This document shows positions 36,122-46,284 of a stretch of DNA of 64,000 nucleotides, one piece after another (position 1 is the first letter of the stretch; every line of letters begins with the position of its first letter). The stretch is from Gluconobacter cerevisiae (GTDB lineage Bacteria > Pseudomonadota > Alphaproteobacteria > Acetobacterales > Acetobacteraceae). Made by a program: the position numbers and the translations under genes. The notes under the pieces are model-generated. The model was not told where the DNA came from. It searched no databases and saw only the letters and a list, made by a program, of their open reading frames with translations. The DNA lies in NCBI RefSeq assembly GCF_015244675.1, contig NZ_JABCQO010000005.1, forward strand, positions 1-64,000, written 5' to 3'.

Positions 36122-36568
36122 ATGACCTTCCGCAAAACCTTACTTTCGATAGCCCTATTCACCTCGCTTGTCGCACAGGCAGCCTGCTCGGGAGATGTGG
36201 TCCTCGAGAAGAGACTGACACCCGCGGACACCCTGCTGGAGACCACGAACCGGACTGTCGTCCCCGGCACGTTCGTCATGACTGTGAAGAGCGTGAACGT
36301 GTTCAACAAGATGGTCTTTCTCAATTCCGAGGACACTTATCTGGACCGGGCCAATGTCGCCGTACAGATCACATCGGCCGTCGCCTATAATGCCGATATC
36401 CGGTTTGGTGGCGATTTCCGCAAAATGGTGTTGAACAAGAAAATTCTGGTGATCGGATCAGCCATGAAAGTCGGGGCAGATCTGGAACAGGGGATCATCG
36501 TCAACACCAAGGGTGACGAACGGACATATATTTTCGTCAGCCGGGCGAGCAATATTTTCTTCGAATAG
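36122..36568 (+). CDS. Secreted hypothetical protein
   Basis: A 148-residue protein not recognised. A signal peptide (about residues 1-20, ending VAQA) is followed by ACSGD; the Cys is near a lipobox position but Gln at -3 makes lipidation uncertain. The rest alternates short beta-like stretches (TFVMTVKSVNVFNKMVFLN, KKILVIGSAMKVG, RTYIFVSRASNIFFE), suggesting a small periplasmic beta-barrel or OB-like fold. The ribosome binding site is weak. It stands alone between purU and the lactate dehydrogenase gene. Confidence 0.6.
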   Translation: MTFRKTLLSIALFTSLVAQAACSGDVVLEKRLTPADTLLETTNRTVVPGTFVMTVKSVNVFNKMVFLNSEDTYLDRANVAVQITSAVAYNADIRFGGDFRKMVLNKKILVIGSAMKVGADLEQGIIVNTKGDERTYIFVSRASNIFFE

Positions 36569-36701
36569 GCCCCGCAGGAACCCTGCCTGATCTTGCCATG
36601 AAAACCCATTTTTCGACAGATTGTTTCATTCCATATCCCCATATTGATCCGAAGATATTTCCCAAGTCTGCAATCCGGCCTATGAAGAGCGCCCTTTCTT
36701 C

Positions 36702-38135
36702 ATGCCGGACCCAGTCATGACCGCTTCTTCCATTTCTGCTCAGGACCGCTTGCAGGCCGTTCTCAAGGCCCTTCAGCCCGTCATGGGAGAGCAGATCAGC
36801 ACGGCCGCCTCCGTTCGCGAAGAACACAGCCACGGCGAGGCCATGAACGCCTCCCGTCTGCCCGAAGCCGTCGTGTTCGCGCATAGCACAGAAGATGTGG
36901 CAACCGTTCTTCGACACTGTCACGAATGGCGGGTTCCGGTCGTAGCGTTTGGAGCCGGCACTTCGGTCGAAGGGCATGTCGTCCCGCCTGAACAGGCCAT
37001 CAGCCTCGACCTGTCACGCATGACCGACATCGTGGAACTGAACGCCGAGGATCTGGACTGCCGGGTTCAGGCAGGGATCACGCGCCAGACGCTGAATGTG
37101 GAAATCCGTGACACCGGCCTGTTCTTTCCGGTCGATCCGGGTGGCGAAGCGACGATCGGCGGCATGTGCGCCACCCGCGCCTCCGGCACGGCCGCCGTGC
37201 GTTACGGCACGATGAAAGAAAACGTACTCGGCCTGACGGTGGTGCTCGCGACTGGCGAAATCATCCGTACGGGAGGACGCGTCCGCAAGTCTTCCACCGG
37301 TTATGATCTGACGTCCCTGTTCGTCGGCTCGGAAGGGACGCTGGGGATCATCACGGAAGTCCAGCTCTGTCTGCATGGCCGCCCCGAGACCGTATCCGCG
37401 GCCATTTGCCAGTTCGAGAGCCTGCATGACGCAATCCGAACGAGTATGGAAATCATTCAGTGCGGCATTCCCATTACCCGCGTGGAACTGATGGACAGCG
37501 TGCAGATGGCAGCCTCCATCGCATATTCCGGCCTCACGGAATACGCACCGCTGACCACGCTGTTTTTCGAATTCACCGGCTCACCCGCAGCCGTGCGCGA
37601 ACAGGTCGAGACGACGGAAGCCATTGCGTCGGGTAATAACGGGCTGGGTTTTGCGTGGGCAGAGAGTGCGGAAGACCGTACCCGTCTGTGGAAAGCGCGG
37701 CATGACGCCTACTGGGCGGCAAAAGCGATTGTTCCGGGCGCGCGGGTCATTTCCACGGACTGTATCGTGCCTATTTCGCGTCTGGGCGAGCTGATCGAAG
37801 GCGTGCATCGCGACATCGAAGCGTCCGGCCTGCGCGCACCGCTTCTGGGCCATGTGGGGGACGGCAATTTTCATACGCTCATCATTACGGACGACACACC
37901 CGAAGGGCATGATCGCGCCCTCGATCTGGACCGGAAGATCGTTGCCCGTGCCCTGTCGTTGAACGGTTCATGCAGCGGCGAGCATGGCGTTGGCATGGGC
38001 AAGCTGGAATTTCTGGAAACCGAGCATGGTGCTGGAAGTCTGAGCGTGATGCGGGCACTGAAAAACACAATGGACCCACATCATATCCTCAATCCCGGCA
38101 AACTCATCCCCGCAGGCCCAGTTTACACGGGCTGA
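36702..38135 (+). CDS. dld: FAD-linked D-lactate dehydrogenase (GlcD/Dld family)
   Basis: A 477-residue FAD-binding PCMH flavoprotein. VVAFGAGTSVEGHVVPPEQ, FFPVDPGGEATIGGMCATRASG, VRKSSTGYDLTSLFVGSEGTLGIITE form the FAD domain, and the C-terminal half carries GHVGDGNFHTLI and GSCSGEHGVGMGK, the metal/substrate motifs of D-lactate and glycolate oxidases. It likely oxidises D-lactate to pyruvate and feeds electrons to ubiquinone. Glycolate or 2-hydroxyglutarate are alternatives. An in-frame ATG at 36717 is a second possible start. The neighbouring mqo is also a quinone-linked dehydrogenase. Confidence 0.88.
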   Translation: MPDPVMTASSISAQDRLQAVLKALQPVMGEQISTAASVREEHSHGEAMNASRLPEAVVFAHSTEDVATVLRHCHEWRVPVVAFGAGTSVEGHVVPPEQAISLDLSRMTDIVELNAEDLDCRVQAGITRQTLNVEIRDTGLFFPVDPGGEATIGGMCATRASGTAAVRYGTMKENVLGLTVVLATGEIIRTGGRVRKSSTGYDLTSLFVGSEGTLGIITEVQLCLHGRPETVSAAICQFESLHDAIRTSMEIIQCGIPITRVELMDSVQMAASIAYSGLTEYAPLTTLFFEFTGSPAAVREQVETTEAIASGNNGLGFAWAESAEDRTRLWKARHDAYWAAKAIVPGARVISTDCIVPISRLGELIEGVHRDIEASGLRAPLLGHVGDGNFHTLIITDDTPEGHDRALDLDRKIVARALSLNGSCSGEHGVGMGKLEFLETEHGAGSLSVMRALKNTMDPHHILNPGKLIPAGPVYTG

Positions 38136-38192
38136 ACTTTCGGGAATCTTTCGCCCTCTTTTCTTTGCAGCTCTTGCCGGATTTTCAGCCTC

Positions 38193-39692
38193 ATGCCGTC
38201 AGTTTCCAGCCTCTGCCCCGATGTCGTCCTGATCGGTGCGGGGATCATGAGTTCCACACTCGCGGCCCTGCTGCGTGAGCTCGATCCGTCGCTGTCGATG
38301 ATGATGTTCGAGACGCTGCCGGATTGCGGACAGGAAAGTTCCTATGCCTGGAACAATGCCGGGACCGGACATGCCGGGAACTGTGAACTGAATTATACGC
38401 CACAGCGCGCGGATGGAAGCATCGACATTTCCAAGGCGCTGGCAATCAACACGGAGTTCGATCTCTCAAGGCAGCTCTGGGCGCACTGGGTTCGCGAAGG
38501 CCGCATTGCCGATCCGGCAGCTTTCGTGCAGCCCTGCCCCCATATCAGTCTGGTCTGGGGAGCTGGGAACGTCGCTTTTCTCAAGGCCCGTTACGAGGCG
38601 ATGGTCGCCCATCACTGCTTTGCGGATATGGAATACACGTCCGATCCGGCCGTCATCGCGCAATGGGCCCCCCTTGCGATGGCGGGGCGCGATACGTCCC
38701 AACCCGTTGCAGCCACGCGCATCAAAGAAGGCACGGACGTCAATTTCGGTGCCCTCACTCACGCTCTGACGGACTCTCTCAAGTCAGACCGTAACATCGC
38801 CATCCACTATAATCATCGTGTCACCGGCCTGACGCGCACAACGGACGGTCGCTGGCGCGTGACGGCTACCGATACCGAAAGCGGCCATACGATCACGGTT
38901 CTGACGCGCTTCGTCTTCATCGGCGCAGGAGGCAACGCACTGCCACTGCTTCAGGCATCCGGCATTCCCGAAGCAGCACATTATGCCGGCTTCCCTGTCA
39001 GCGGACTGTGGCTGCGCTGCATGGACCCGGCCATTACAAACCAACACCACGCTAAGGTTTATGGCAAAGCCCCTGTCGGCTCTCCCCCCATGTCAGTCCC
39101 GCATCTCGATACGCGTGTCATTGACGGCAAATCCTGCCTGCTGTTCGGACCTTATGCGGGTTTCTCCACGAAATTCCTCAAAAGCGGTTCTTGGACGGAT
39201 TATTTCCGCTCCCTGACGCCCAAAAATATCATTCCCGCCCTGACCGCCGGGAAAGACAATCTCGGATTGCTGGACTATCTCGTGCGTCAGGTAATCCAGA
39301 CAAACGAGGACCGCTTCAAAGCCCTTCAGGACTTTTACCCAACAGCCAGACCCGAGGACTGGACGAAAGTCGTGGCCGGGCAGCGCGTGCAGATCATCCG
39401 GCCGGATAAGGGGCTGCACGGGACACTGCGTTTTGGCACCGAGCTTGTAAAAAGCGCCGACCGCTCCCTCATGGCCGTCCTCGGTGCATCGCCTGGAGCG
39501 TCGATTGCTGCGTCCGTAGCTCTTCAGGTCGTCCAGAAAGTCTTCCCCGAACGACTGACAGAGGCTGACTGGCTGCCCCGCCTACGTCAGGTGTTTCCGG
39601 CCTACGGAATTGACCTGATAAAAGACGCCCAAGCCTGCGCGGCACTCCGGAAAGAGACTGCACATGTTCTGAAGATCACGGCAAAAGCGTAA
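38193..39692 (+). CDS. mqo: Malate:quinone oxidoreductase
   Basis: A 499-residue FAD membrane-peripheral enzyme that oxidises malate to oxaloacetate with ubiquinone. VVLIGAGIMSSTLAALLREL, the signature SSYAWNNAGTGHAGNCELNY, FVFIGAGGNALPLLQASGIP, FPVSGLWLRC and VLGASPGASIAASVAL are typical of Mqo. Length is normal (about 490-510). It lies 57 bp after the lactate dehydrogenase, probably co-transcribed, forming a pair of respiratory 2-hydroxyacid dehydrogenases. Confidence 0.96.
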   Translation: MPSVSSLCPDVVLIGAGIMSSTLAALLRELDPSLSMMMFETLPDCGQESSYAWNNAGTGHAGNCELNYTPQRADGSIDISKALAINTEFDLSRQLWAHWVREGRIADPAAFVQPCPHISLVWGAGNVAFLKARYEAMVAHHCFADMEYTSDPAVIAQWAPLAMAGRDTSQPVAATRIKEGTDVNFGALTHALTDSLKSDRNIAIHYNHRVTGLTRTTDGRWRVTATDTESGHTITVLTRFVFIGAGGNALPLLQASGIPEAAHYAGFPVSGLWLRCMDPAITNQHHAKVYGKAPVGSPPMSVPHLDTRVIDGKSCLLFGPYAGFSTKFLKSGSWTDYFRSLTPKNIIPALTAGKDNLGLLDYLVRQVIQTNEDRFKALQDFYPTARPEDWTKVVAGQRVQIIRPDKGLHGTLRFGTELVKSADRSLMAVLGASPGASIAASVALQVVQKVFPERLTEADWLPRLRQVFPAYGIDLIKDAQACAALRKETAHVLKITAKA

Positions 39693-39813
39693 TAGTCACC
39701 TTTTTGGCACCGGATTTCGCTCAACGGACGTTACACGTCCATGCGACTCTGATATACTCTGTGTGATTTTACACTTGTCTGTTTGCTTTCACGCTCAGGA
39801 ATCGATTTGACAC

Positions 39814-40632
39814 ATGACTGATGGTTCGGGCTCCGTGATCACCACCGCCTCGCCGCAGAGTTCGAAACGGCGGGATAATTCGGCCCGGCAGAAACAGATC
39901 CTCGACGTTCTCCTCGAAGCCGGTAGCGCCACCATCGAAGGTCTGGCAGAGCGTTTCGGGGTCAGTCGCATGACGATCCACCGCGACTCTCATGCCCTCG
40001 TGCAGCAGGGTCTGATCGACAAGCTGCATGGCAGCATTGTTCTGCGCAACAAGGTTACGACCCAGAAAACGGTCAATTTCCGCCGGTCGCGCGCGACGGA
40101 TCTCAAAGACGCGATCATCCAGCGCGCTGTCTCGCTGATCCAGCCAGAGCAAGTTCTGGTTCTTGATGACTCCACGACGGTCGCGGCCATGCTACCGCTT
40201 CTGCCCGCTCTCGCGCCCCTCACGATCATCACCAACGCAGTCGGTGTAATTCAGGCTCTGTCGCCCTACCCGAACCTGAAACTGATCTGCCTTGGCGGCG
40301 ACTATAATCCGCCGCGCAACGCGTTTTTCGGGCTGGTCTGCGAACAGGCTGCGCAGTCGCTGCGCGCTAACATGATGTTCCTCTCGACCTCCATCATCCA
40401 TAACGCCACCGCGTTTCAGAACGATCAGGATGTGGTCAAGGTCAAGCGGATCATGATGGATATGGCGGACCAGTGCGTGCTGCTGGTGGACAGCACGAAG
40501 TTCCGCAAAGGTGGCCTACACCGTCTGGCGTCCCTGTCGGAATTCGATCACGTCCTGACAGATTCCCATCTCAAGCCATCCATCGCAAAGGCTCTGGCAC
40601 AGGAAGACGTCAATCTCGAAATCTGCACCTGA
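39814..40632 (+). CDS. DeoR-family transcriptional regulator
   Basis: A 272-residue DeoR/GlpR-type regulator: RQKQILDVLLEAGSATIEGL, AERFGVSRMTIHRDSHALVQQG and KLHGSIVLR form the winged helix; the sensor domain has LDDSTTVAAMLPLL, TNAVGVIQALS, CLGGDYNP and LLVDSTKFRKGGLHRLASL. Ligand is probably a phosphorylated sugar or polyol but no sugar genes adjoin. A small dyad GTGT-GATTTT-ACAC (39761-39774) precedes it and could be an autoregulatory site. It converges on mntR. Confidence 0.88.
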   Translation: MTDGSGSVITTASPQSSKRRDNSARQKQILDVLLEAGSATIEGLAERFGVSRMTIHRDSHALVQQGLIDKLHGSIVLRNKVTTQKTVNFRRSRATDLKDAIIQRAVSLIQPEQVLVLDDSTTVAAMLPLLPALAPLTIITNAVGVIQALSPYPNLKLICLGGDYNPPRNAFFGLVCEQAAQSLRANMMFLSTSIIHNATAFQNDQDVVKVKRIMMDMADQCVLLVDSTKFRKGGLHRLASLSEFDHVLTDSHLKPSIAKALAQEDVNLEICT

Positions 40633-40655
40633 GCGCAGATTTCAGACACGGAATA

Positions 40656-41147
40656 TCAGGCGTCCAGTAAGCCCTGCATGAACTGTTTCAGGTTGCCCCG
40701 GATCGCCTTTTCAAACAGCATCAGGGTTTCGCTTCCCACATAATGCTCTACGCCTTCGGAATCGACGCGGGCATTTTCCTCGCTCACGCCGAGCGCCAGC
40801 AGAAACGCTTCCACAATCCGATGCCGGTGCCGCGCCTTGTCTGCCATTTCCTGTCCGGCGGGCGTCAGGAAAACCCCCCTGTAGGGCTTCTGCGTGACGT
40901 AACCCTCCGTCGCGAGACGGGCAAGCATTTTCGCCACCGTCGGCTGTGACACACCCAGACGCCCGGCGATATCGACCTGCCGGGCCTCCTGCCCTTCCGA
41001 CAACAGATCCGAAATCAGCTCGACATAGTCTTCCACCAGCACATTGCGCCGCGCCTCGCGATTGGCCCGGAAGCCTTCGGAATGGGTTTCGACATCAGGC
41101 AGCGTTTCCTTGGGCGCGGTGTCCTTCAGGCGCTTTTTCCGTTCCAT
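40656..41147 (-). CDS. mntR: Manganese-responsive repressor MntR
   Basis: A 163-residue DtxR/MntR-family regulator. A charged N-terminal extension (about 35 residues) precedes the winged helix ([40 protein letters not shown]) and a dimerisation domain with metal ligands in [15 protein letters not shown] and [14 protein letters not shown] (Glu and His residues). It lacks an SH3 domain, as in E. coli MntR. AGGACGGGA precedes the ATG. It diverges from mntH across 147 bp with dyad elements, the usual target. Confidence 0.92.
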   Translation of the reverse strand: MERKKRLKDTAPKETLPDVETHSEGFRANREARRNVLVEDYVELISDLLSEGQEARQVDIAGRLGVSQPTVAKMLARLATEGYVTQKPYRGVFLTPAGQEMADKARHRHRIVEAFLLALGVSEENARVDSEGVEHYVGSETLMLFEKAIRGNLKQFMQGLLDA

Positions 41148-41256
41148 TCCCGTCCTGTACCTTTACCAGAAAACATTATTCACGGCGGAATAAAACATTC
41201 CCGACCGCCGTGCCAGTCCGGGCGATCACGATTTCCATATATTCCATATTTTTCAT

Positions 41257-41281
41257 GATGCTCATCAATATAGCATATTGA
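41257..41281. promoter_or_regulatory. Candidate metal-regulator operator between mntR and mntH
   Basis: Two adjoining dyads: TGATG-CT-CATCA (41257-41268) and CAATAT-AGC-ATATTG (41267-41281). The second lies 13 bases upstream of the mntH start. ATAGCATAT has some likeness to MntR boxes but does not match the E. coli consensus well. The region from 41230 is AT-rich, unlike its flanks. Confidence 0.45.
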
Positions 41282-41294
41282 ATATAAATTGCAG

Positions 41295-42650
41295 ATGGGA
41301 TTGAATACATCCCCAATGCCAGACGCAAACACACCCCGTACGCCATCCCCGGCCATGCGCCCGAGCCTTCCCGATGTGTTCTCCAGCATCCGCGTTCCGG
41401 GTGCGGAAGCCTCGTGGTTCAGCCGCTTTATGGCGTTCGTCGGGCCGGGATTCATGGTCTCCGTCGGCTACATGGACCCCGGAAACTGGGCCACCGACCT
41501 TCAGGGCGGCGCGCGGTATGGCTATACGCTGCTGTGCGTCATCATGCTGTCGAACCTCATGGCAATCCTGCTTCAGGCACTCTCCGCCCGCCTCGGGATT
41601 GCGACGGGACAGGATCTCGCTCAGGCCTGCCGGAACCATTTTTCCCCGCGCGTGAACATCGTTCTGTGGCTGGCCTGTGAACTGGCCATCATTGCCTGCG
41701 ATCTGGCGGAAGTCATCGGCACGGCTGTGGCTCTTCAGCTTCTGTTCGGCCTGCCTCTTCTCGCCGGTGCTCTGCTGTCCATTCTGGACGCGCTGATCGT
41801 GCTGATGCTGATGAACCGGGGCTTCCGGTATTTGGAGGCGTTCGTCATCGCGCTATTAGGGATCATCGCCCTGTGCTTCGGGATTCAGCTCGTCGCGGCA
41901 GCGCCCCCCATCCACAGCGTTCTGGCTGGCCTTCTCCCCGACCCGAAAATCGTGACGACGCCGGGGATGCTCTACATCGCCATCGGCATCATTGGTGCCA
42001 CGGTCATGCCGCATAACCTGTATCTGCATTCCTCAATCGTCCAGACCCGCGCCTATGAACGCACCCCCGCCGGGCGGCGAGACGCCATCCGCTGGACGAC
42101 ATGGGATAGTACAATCGCCCTGACGCTGGCGCTGTTCATCAATGCGGCCATCCTGATCGTGGCCGCAGCGGCGTTCCATAATTCCGGGCATCAGGATGTG
42201 GCGGAAATTCAGGATGCCTACAGGCTGCTCTCCCCGATCCTGGGACTGGGCATCGCCTCCACATTGTTTGCACTAGCACTTCTGGCGGCGGGCACGAACT
42301 CCACGATCACCGGCACGTTGGCCGGGCAGATCATCATGGAGGGCTTTCTACACCTCCGCATCCCGCACTGGGCACGACGGCTTCTGACACGCGGGCTGGC
42401 GATCATTCCCGTAGCGATCGTCACGCTGATCTATGGCAATCGGGGCGTAAGTGATCTGCTGATGGCCAGTCAGGTCATCCTGTCGCTACAACTGCCCTTT
42501 GCCGTCATTCCGCTGGTCATGTTCGTCTCGGACCGCCTCAAGATGGGCGAATTTGTGATTTCCATGCCTATCCGCGTCCTGTCATGGGGCGTGGCAGGGC
42601 TGATCCTGCTACTGAATTTCAAACTGCTTTACGACACTCTGGCGGGCTGA
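41295..42650 (+). CDS. mntH: Nramp-family manganese transporter
   Basis: A 451-residue proton-coupled Mn(II)/Fe(II) importer with 11 predicted helices. The two metal-site motifs are present: [18 protein letters not shown] (helix 1 DPGN) and [14 protein letters not shown] (helix 6 MPH). The ATG at 41295 is chosen over a TTG at 41289; an ATG at 41316 is also possible since the first 40 residues are a variable cytosolic tail. Paired with divergent mntR, which should repress it when manganese is ample. It converges on glsA with a 3-bp gap. Confidence 0.95.
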   Translation: MGLNTSPMPDANTPRTPSPAMRPSLPDVFSSIRVPGAEASWFSRFMAFVGPGFMVSVGYMDPGNWATDLQGGARYGYTLLCVIMLSNLMAILLQALSARLGIATGQDLAQACRNHFSPRVNIVLWLACELAIIACDLAEVIGTAVALQLLFGLPLLAGALLSILDALIVLMLMNRGFRYLEAFVIALLGIIALCFGIQLVAAAPPIHSVLAGLLPDPKIVTTPGMLYIAIGIIGATVMPHNLYLHSSIVQTRAYERTPAGRRDAIRWTTWDSTIALTLALFINAAILIVAAAAFHNSGHQDVAEIQDAYRLLSPILGLGIASTLFALALLAAGTNSTITGTLAGQIIMEGFLHLRIPHWARRLLTRGLAIIPVAIVTLIYGNRGVSDLLMASQVILSLQLPFAVIPLVMFVSDRLKMGEFVISMPIRVLSWGVAGLILLLNFKLLYDTLAG

Positions 42651-42653
42651 GCG

Positions 42654-43610
42654 TCAGGTCGGGTTGGCGACCCACGGACTGGCCCGAAACACCGACCAAC
42701 CCGTATACTGCACAAGTCGCTCCAGTGCGCGCGTTCCCAAAAGAGAATTGCCCTGCGCGTTCAACCCCGGTGACCACACCGCAATGGACGCCACACCGGG
42801 CGCAATGGCGAGTATTCCGCCTCCGACGCCGGATTTTCCGGGCAGACCTACACGAATGGCAAACGCTCCTGAGCCGTCATAATGGCCGCACATCATCATC
42901 AGCGCGAGGATCGTCTGGGCATTACGCTCTGACATGACGCGTTCGCCGGTCAGCGGGTTCAGTCCACCCGTCATGAGATAGGTTCCAACCTGCGCAAGCT
43001 GCTGGCAGCTCATAGTGAGTGCGCATTGATGGAAGTAGAAATCCAGCGTGTCTTCAACCACGTTGCGGATATTGCCGAAGGTCCGCATGTAGTTCGCAAG
43101 CGCCATGTTGCGAAAGCCGGTCTCGCGTTCCTGCCGCGCAACATCCGTATCGATGTCGATCGAGGCCGGATCGTCCACCAGCGGGCGCAAAAAATCCAGC
43201 AGGCGCGTCCGGGCATTTTCACGGCCGTAGCGGGACACCAGAATGTCGGCAATCACGATGGCGCCCGCATTGATGAACGGATTGCGGGGAATACCGTGCT
43301 CGTTCTCAAGCTGGATGATGGAATTGAACGCGCTGCCCGACGGTTCCTGACGCACACGCCCCCAAAGCTCCTCCCCCATCGCATTAAATGCCATGCTGAG
43401 GCTGAACACCTTGGAGACGCTCTGCACCGAAAACGGAACTGCCGCATCGCCGACCGTGTGCGTCTCTCCGTCCATCCCTACGACCGCCATTCCGAAACGG
43501 TTCAGGTCCACCCGTGCGAGCGGAGGAATGTAATTGGCAACGCCCCCCCTTTCGGAAGCCGTCCGCATTTCCTCTGCGATCGAGACGATAATGGACGCAA
43601 GTGTGGTCAT
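42654..43610 (-). CDS. glsA: Glutaminase
   Basis: A 318-residue serine-dependent beta-lactamase-fold glutaminase that hydrolyses glutamine to glutamate and ammonia. The catalytic SxxK is in [17 protein letters not shown], with [19 protein letters not shown], the Tyr in [30 protein letters not shown] and [14 protein letters not shown] all matching the family. The ATG at 43610 with CGAGG upstream is chosen; the frame is open to 43715. It may serve acid resistance by ammonia release, which suits an acid-producing bacterium (inference). Confidence 0.95.
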   Translation of the reverse strand: MTTLASIIVSIAEEMRTASERGGVANYIPPLARVDLNRFGMAVVGMDGETHTVGDAAVPFSVQSVSKVFSLSMAFNAMGEELWGRVRQEPSGSAFNSIIQLENEHGIPRNPFINAGAIVIADILVSRYGRENARTRLLDFLRPLVDDPASIDIDTDVARQERETGFRNMALANYMRTFGNIRNVVEDTLDFYFHQCALTMSCQQLAQVGTYLMTGGLNPLTGERVMSERNAQTILALMMMCGHYDGSGAFAIRVGLPGKSGVGGGILAIAPGVASIAVWSPGLNAQGNSLLGTRALERLVQYTGWSVFRASPWVANPT

Positions 43611-43752
43611 GGAGCCTCGGTGTGTGGAACGCGATGTGACTGAAAGGACAGGAGTTTCACAGGCTGCCCTAGCCGCGGACAACCCGCGCAGACATGAAGA
43701 GGGATATGCGTTCAAAGCATGGCTGAAAACGTGTGCCTTCTCCTCATGCAGA

Positions 43753-45192
43753 TCAGGGGGAGACCACCCGGTGCCGCACCACTTGCCCCACGATCACCAG
43801 CGCGGGCGATTTCACCTGCGCCTCTGCGGCCTGAAGGGCGATCGTGCTCAGCGTCCCGGTCAGTACGCGCTGGGACGGCTGCGTCCCGCGCTCCACGATC
43901 GCCACAGGCCAGTCTGCGGGCAACCCTTTGGCCACCAAGCCGCGGGCAAGCTGCGTCAGAGTCGAAATTCCCATATAAATCACGACCGTCTGTCGACGGT
44001 CCGCCATGTCTTCCCACGGCAGATCCAGAACACCGTCCGCCTTCGCATGTCCTGTTACGAACAGGCAGGCCTGCGCACAATCCCGATGTGTCAGAGGAAT
44101 GCCAGCATAGGCCGCACACCCATTTGCCGCAGAAATGCCCGGAACCAGCCGAAACGCGACCCCAGCCTCGACCAGCGCCTCGATTTCCTCTCCACCTCGT
44201 CCGAAAATGAACGGGTCGCCGCCTTTGAGGCGCAGGACGCGCTCGCCTGCCTGCGCGCGACGGATCATCTCACGGTTAATGTCGTCCTGCGGTAGGGCAT
44301 GCCGATCCCGCTGCTTGCCAACAAACACGAGTTCGGCGTCCCGACGGACCATGTCGAGCAGCGCTGGAGACAGAAGATTGTCGTAGAGGACGGAATCCGC
44401 ATTCTGCATCAAACGCAATGCCTTGAGGGTCAGCAAATCCGGATCGCCCGGCCCTGCTCCAACCAGCCAGACCTCGCCCGGTTTACGCTCTGCGTCCAGA
44501 AGCGCGTTCAGTCGCACATCCGCGCGAATATCGTCGCCGTTTCGTGCCTCTTCTGCCCCCGGACCGTCGAGAAAATCCTCCCAGATACGCTTGCGGTCCT
44601 GAACCTGCGGATAGCGCCCCGAGACCTGCGCCCTGCGAGACTGCATATAGGCCGCCAGCCGCCCCGTTCCTTCAGGCAAAAGTGCTTCGATCTGCTCACG
44701 CAAACGACGGGCCAGAACAGGAGCCGCCCCGCCCGTTGAAACAGCCACACGCACGGCACCCCGACGGACCTGCGCCGGCGTGATGAAGCTCGACGGCTGC
44801 GGATCATCCACCGCGCAGACGGGTATATTCAGCGCATCGGCCAAAGCTGCCACCTGCCGGTTGACGTCCCGATTGTCGGTCGCGGCATAGACCAGTCGAC
44901 AACCCGGAAGATGCTCCCTCAGGGCCGCTTCATCCGCCCGTCCGGCCACATGACGCACCCTGCCGTCCTCAACCCAGCCCTGTACAACCGGATCGAGGCT
45001 CTCAGCCACAACATCAATCCGCGCACCATGATCGAGCAAAAGCCGCCCCTTGTTCACGGCGATTTCTCCGCCACCTACGAGCAGAACCCGCGCGCCTGCA
45101 AGCCTGAGCGCGACCGGGAACCAGCCGGTCTGCGGGTCTGATTCCGAAATACCTCCTGCAACGGGACCAGAAGAAATAGGCGACATATTCAT
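43753..45192 (-). CDS. cysG: Siroheme synthase, fused methyltransferase/dehydrogenase/ferrochelatase
   Basis: A 479-residue trifunctional CysG. The N-terminal third ([58 protein letters not shown]) is the NAD-dependent precorrin-2 dehydrogenase/ferrochelatase; the C-terminal half ([55 protein letters not shown]) is uroporphyrinogen-III methyltransferase. Makes siroheme for sulfite or nitrite reductase and can feed cobalamin synthesis. ATGs at 45192 and 45186 are both possible; upstream 45 residues in frame look non-conserved. No sulfite reductase gene adjoins in the window. Confidence 0.94.
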   Translation of the reverse strand: MNMSPISSGPVAGGISESDPQTGWFPVALRLAGARVLLVGGGEIAVNKGRLLLDHGARIDVVAESLDPVVQGWVEDGRVRHVAGRADEAALREHLPGCRLVYAATDNRDVNRQVAALADALNIPVCAVDDPQPSSFITPAQVRRGAVRVAVSTGGAAPVLARRLREQIEALLPEGTGRLAAYMQSRRAQVSGRYPQVQDRKRIWEDFLDGPGAEEARNGDDIRADVRLNALLDAERKPGEVWLVGAGPGDPDLLTLKALRLMQNADSVLYDNLLSPALLDMVRRDAELVFVGKQRDRHALPQDDINREMIRRAQAGERVLRLKGGDPFIFGRGGEEIEALVEAGVAFRLVPGISAANGCAAYAGIPLTHRDCAQACLFVTGHAKADGVLDLPWEDMADRRQTVVIYMGISTLTQLARGLVAKGLPADWPVAIVERGTQPSQRVLTGTLSTIALQAAEAQVKSPALVIVGQVVRHRVVSP

Positions 45193-45413
45193 CAGAGAGC
45201 GAGTTTCCGGATTAAAGGCTGTGACAGAGAAGTGTACCGTATTCAGCGACAGGCCGAAGGCAACGTCAAACCGGGAATTGCGTCGGCAAGCGCAATAGTG
45301 ACGCACGAAGAAATTCAAACAGAACAATTCATTAAAATGCTATGCTCCTGCATAAACCGGAAGCGCTCTGCTGCCCTTCTGAGGTTGCATGCCTTGTTAA
45401 GGAGAGATGTCTC

Positions 45414-45539
45414 ATGGCTGGATTGATGGTCAAAATCTTCAGATCTCTTCAGCAGGGTCCCGGCTTTCTCATCCTGCTCGTGCTGCTGGCCGTTGCCTGC
45501 TTTGTGGGGTATGCAATCCTGTACGCGCTTGTCGGATAA
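45414..45539 (+). CDS. 41-residue single-helix membrane peptide
   Basis: MAGLMVKIFRSLQQGPGF precedes one hydrophobic helix (about residues 18-38, rich in Leu/Val/Ala) and ends YALVG. GGAGAG at 45401-45406 with a 7-base spacing is an excellent ribosome binding site, the main support for coding. It lies 29 bp before the HD-domain gene and is probably co-transcribed with it. Not recognised; a small membrane modulator or assembly factor is possible. Confidence 0.55.
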   Translation: MAGLMVKIFRSLQQGPGFLILLVLLAVACFVGYAILYALVG

Positions 45540-45568
45540 GGCGTTCACCACAGACTGGATTTTGCTTC

Positions 45569-46156
45569 ATGACGAAAGGCGATCTTGAAAAGCGCCTCGA
45601 TTTTCTCCGGGAAGCCTCCCGGCTGAAGGATATCCTCAGACGGACCTATACCCACGGTGGGCAGACCGAAAGCACGGCGGAACATACCTGGGCGCTCTGC
45701 CTTCTTGTCATGACTTTCGCCGACCAGCTTGAAGGCATTGACCTTCTGAAGCTCCTCAAAATCTGCATTCTTCATGATCTGGGTGAAGCCATTCATGGCG
45801 ACGTCCCCGCAATCTCGGCCCACGCCTCCGCCAACAAGGCAGCCCAGGAGCGCGAAGACCTGCTGACAATTATGACCCCCCTGCCTGACGATCTGCAGGA
45901 GGAATTTCTGGCGCTGTGGGACGAGTATGAAAACGCTGCCTCCCCCGAAGCGCGCCTGGCAAAGGCGTTCGACAAGATCGAAACCATCAGTCAGCATAAT
46001 GCTGGCCTCAACCCGGATGATTTCGACCATACATTCAATCTGACCTATGGCCGAAAATACACCGACGCGACCGAACTAACGCGACAGATCCGTGACATTC
46101 TGGACGAAGAAACACGTCGCAATATGATACGAAACCGGAACATGGTCGTGGGCTGA
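45569..46156 (+). CDS. HD-domain phosphohydrolase, YfbR/HDDC2-like
   Basis: A 195-residue HD-superfamily metal-dependent phosphohydrolase. The metal ligands appear in STAEHTWALCLLVM (first His), ICILHDLGEAIHGDV (His-Asp pair) and KAFDKIETISQH (last Asp). This arrangement is that of the HD_3 group, which includes 5'-deoxynucleotidases (YfbR) and HDDC2. Likely removes phosphate from nucleotides. The frame is open upstream to 45407 but the ATG at 45569 gives the family N-terminus. Confidence 0.85.
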   Translation: MTKGDLEKRLDFLREASRLKDILRRTYTHGGQTESTAEHTWALCLLVMTFADQLEGIDLLKLLKICILHDLGEAIHGDVPAISAHASANKAAQEREDLLTIMTPLPDDLQEEFLALWDEYENAASPEARLAKAFDKIETISQHNAGLNPDDFDHTFNLTYGRKYTDATELTRQIRDILDEETRRNMIRNRNMVVG

Positions 46157-46284
46157 ACGGGCGTTTCTGCTCGACATCTGAAAGCAAATCCGCCAAAATC
46201 GGCGTTAAACGGCCTTCCGTGTCGCGAAATCCTTACAGATTCGTGACAATCTGCATCCAATATGGACGTTCAGGCCCTCACGGA

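Noticed and set aside
36577-36589. GCAGG-AAC-CCTGC hairpin after the secreted hypothetical gene as terminator
   Set aside because: Only 5 bp, tight 3-base loop and no T-run.
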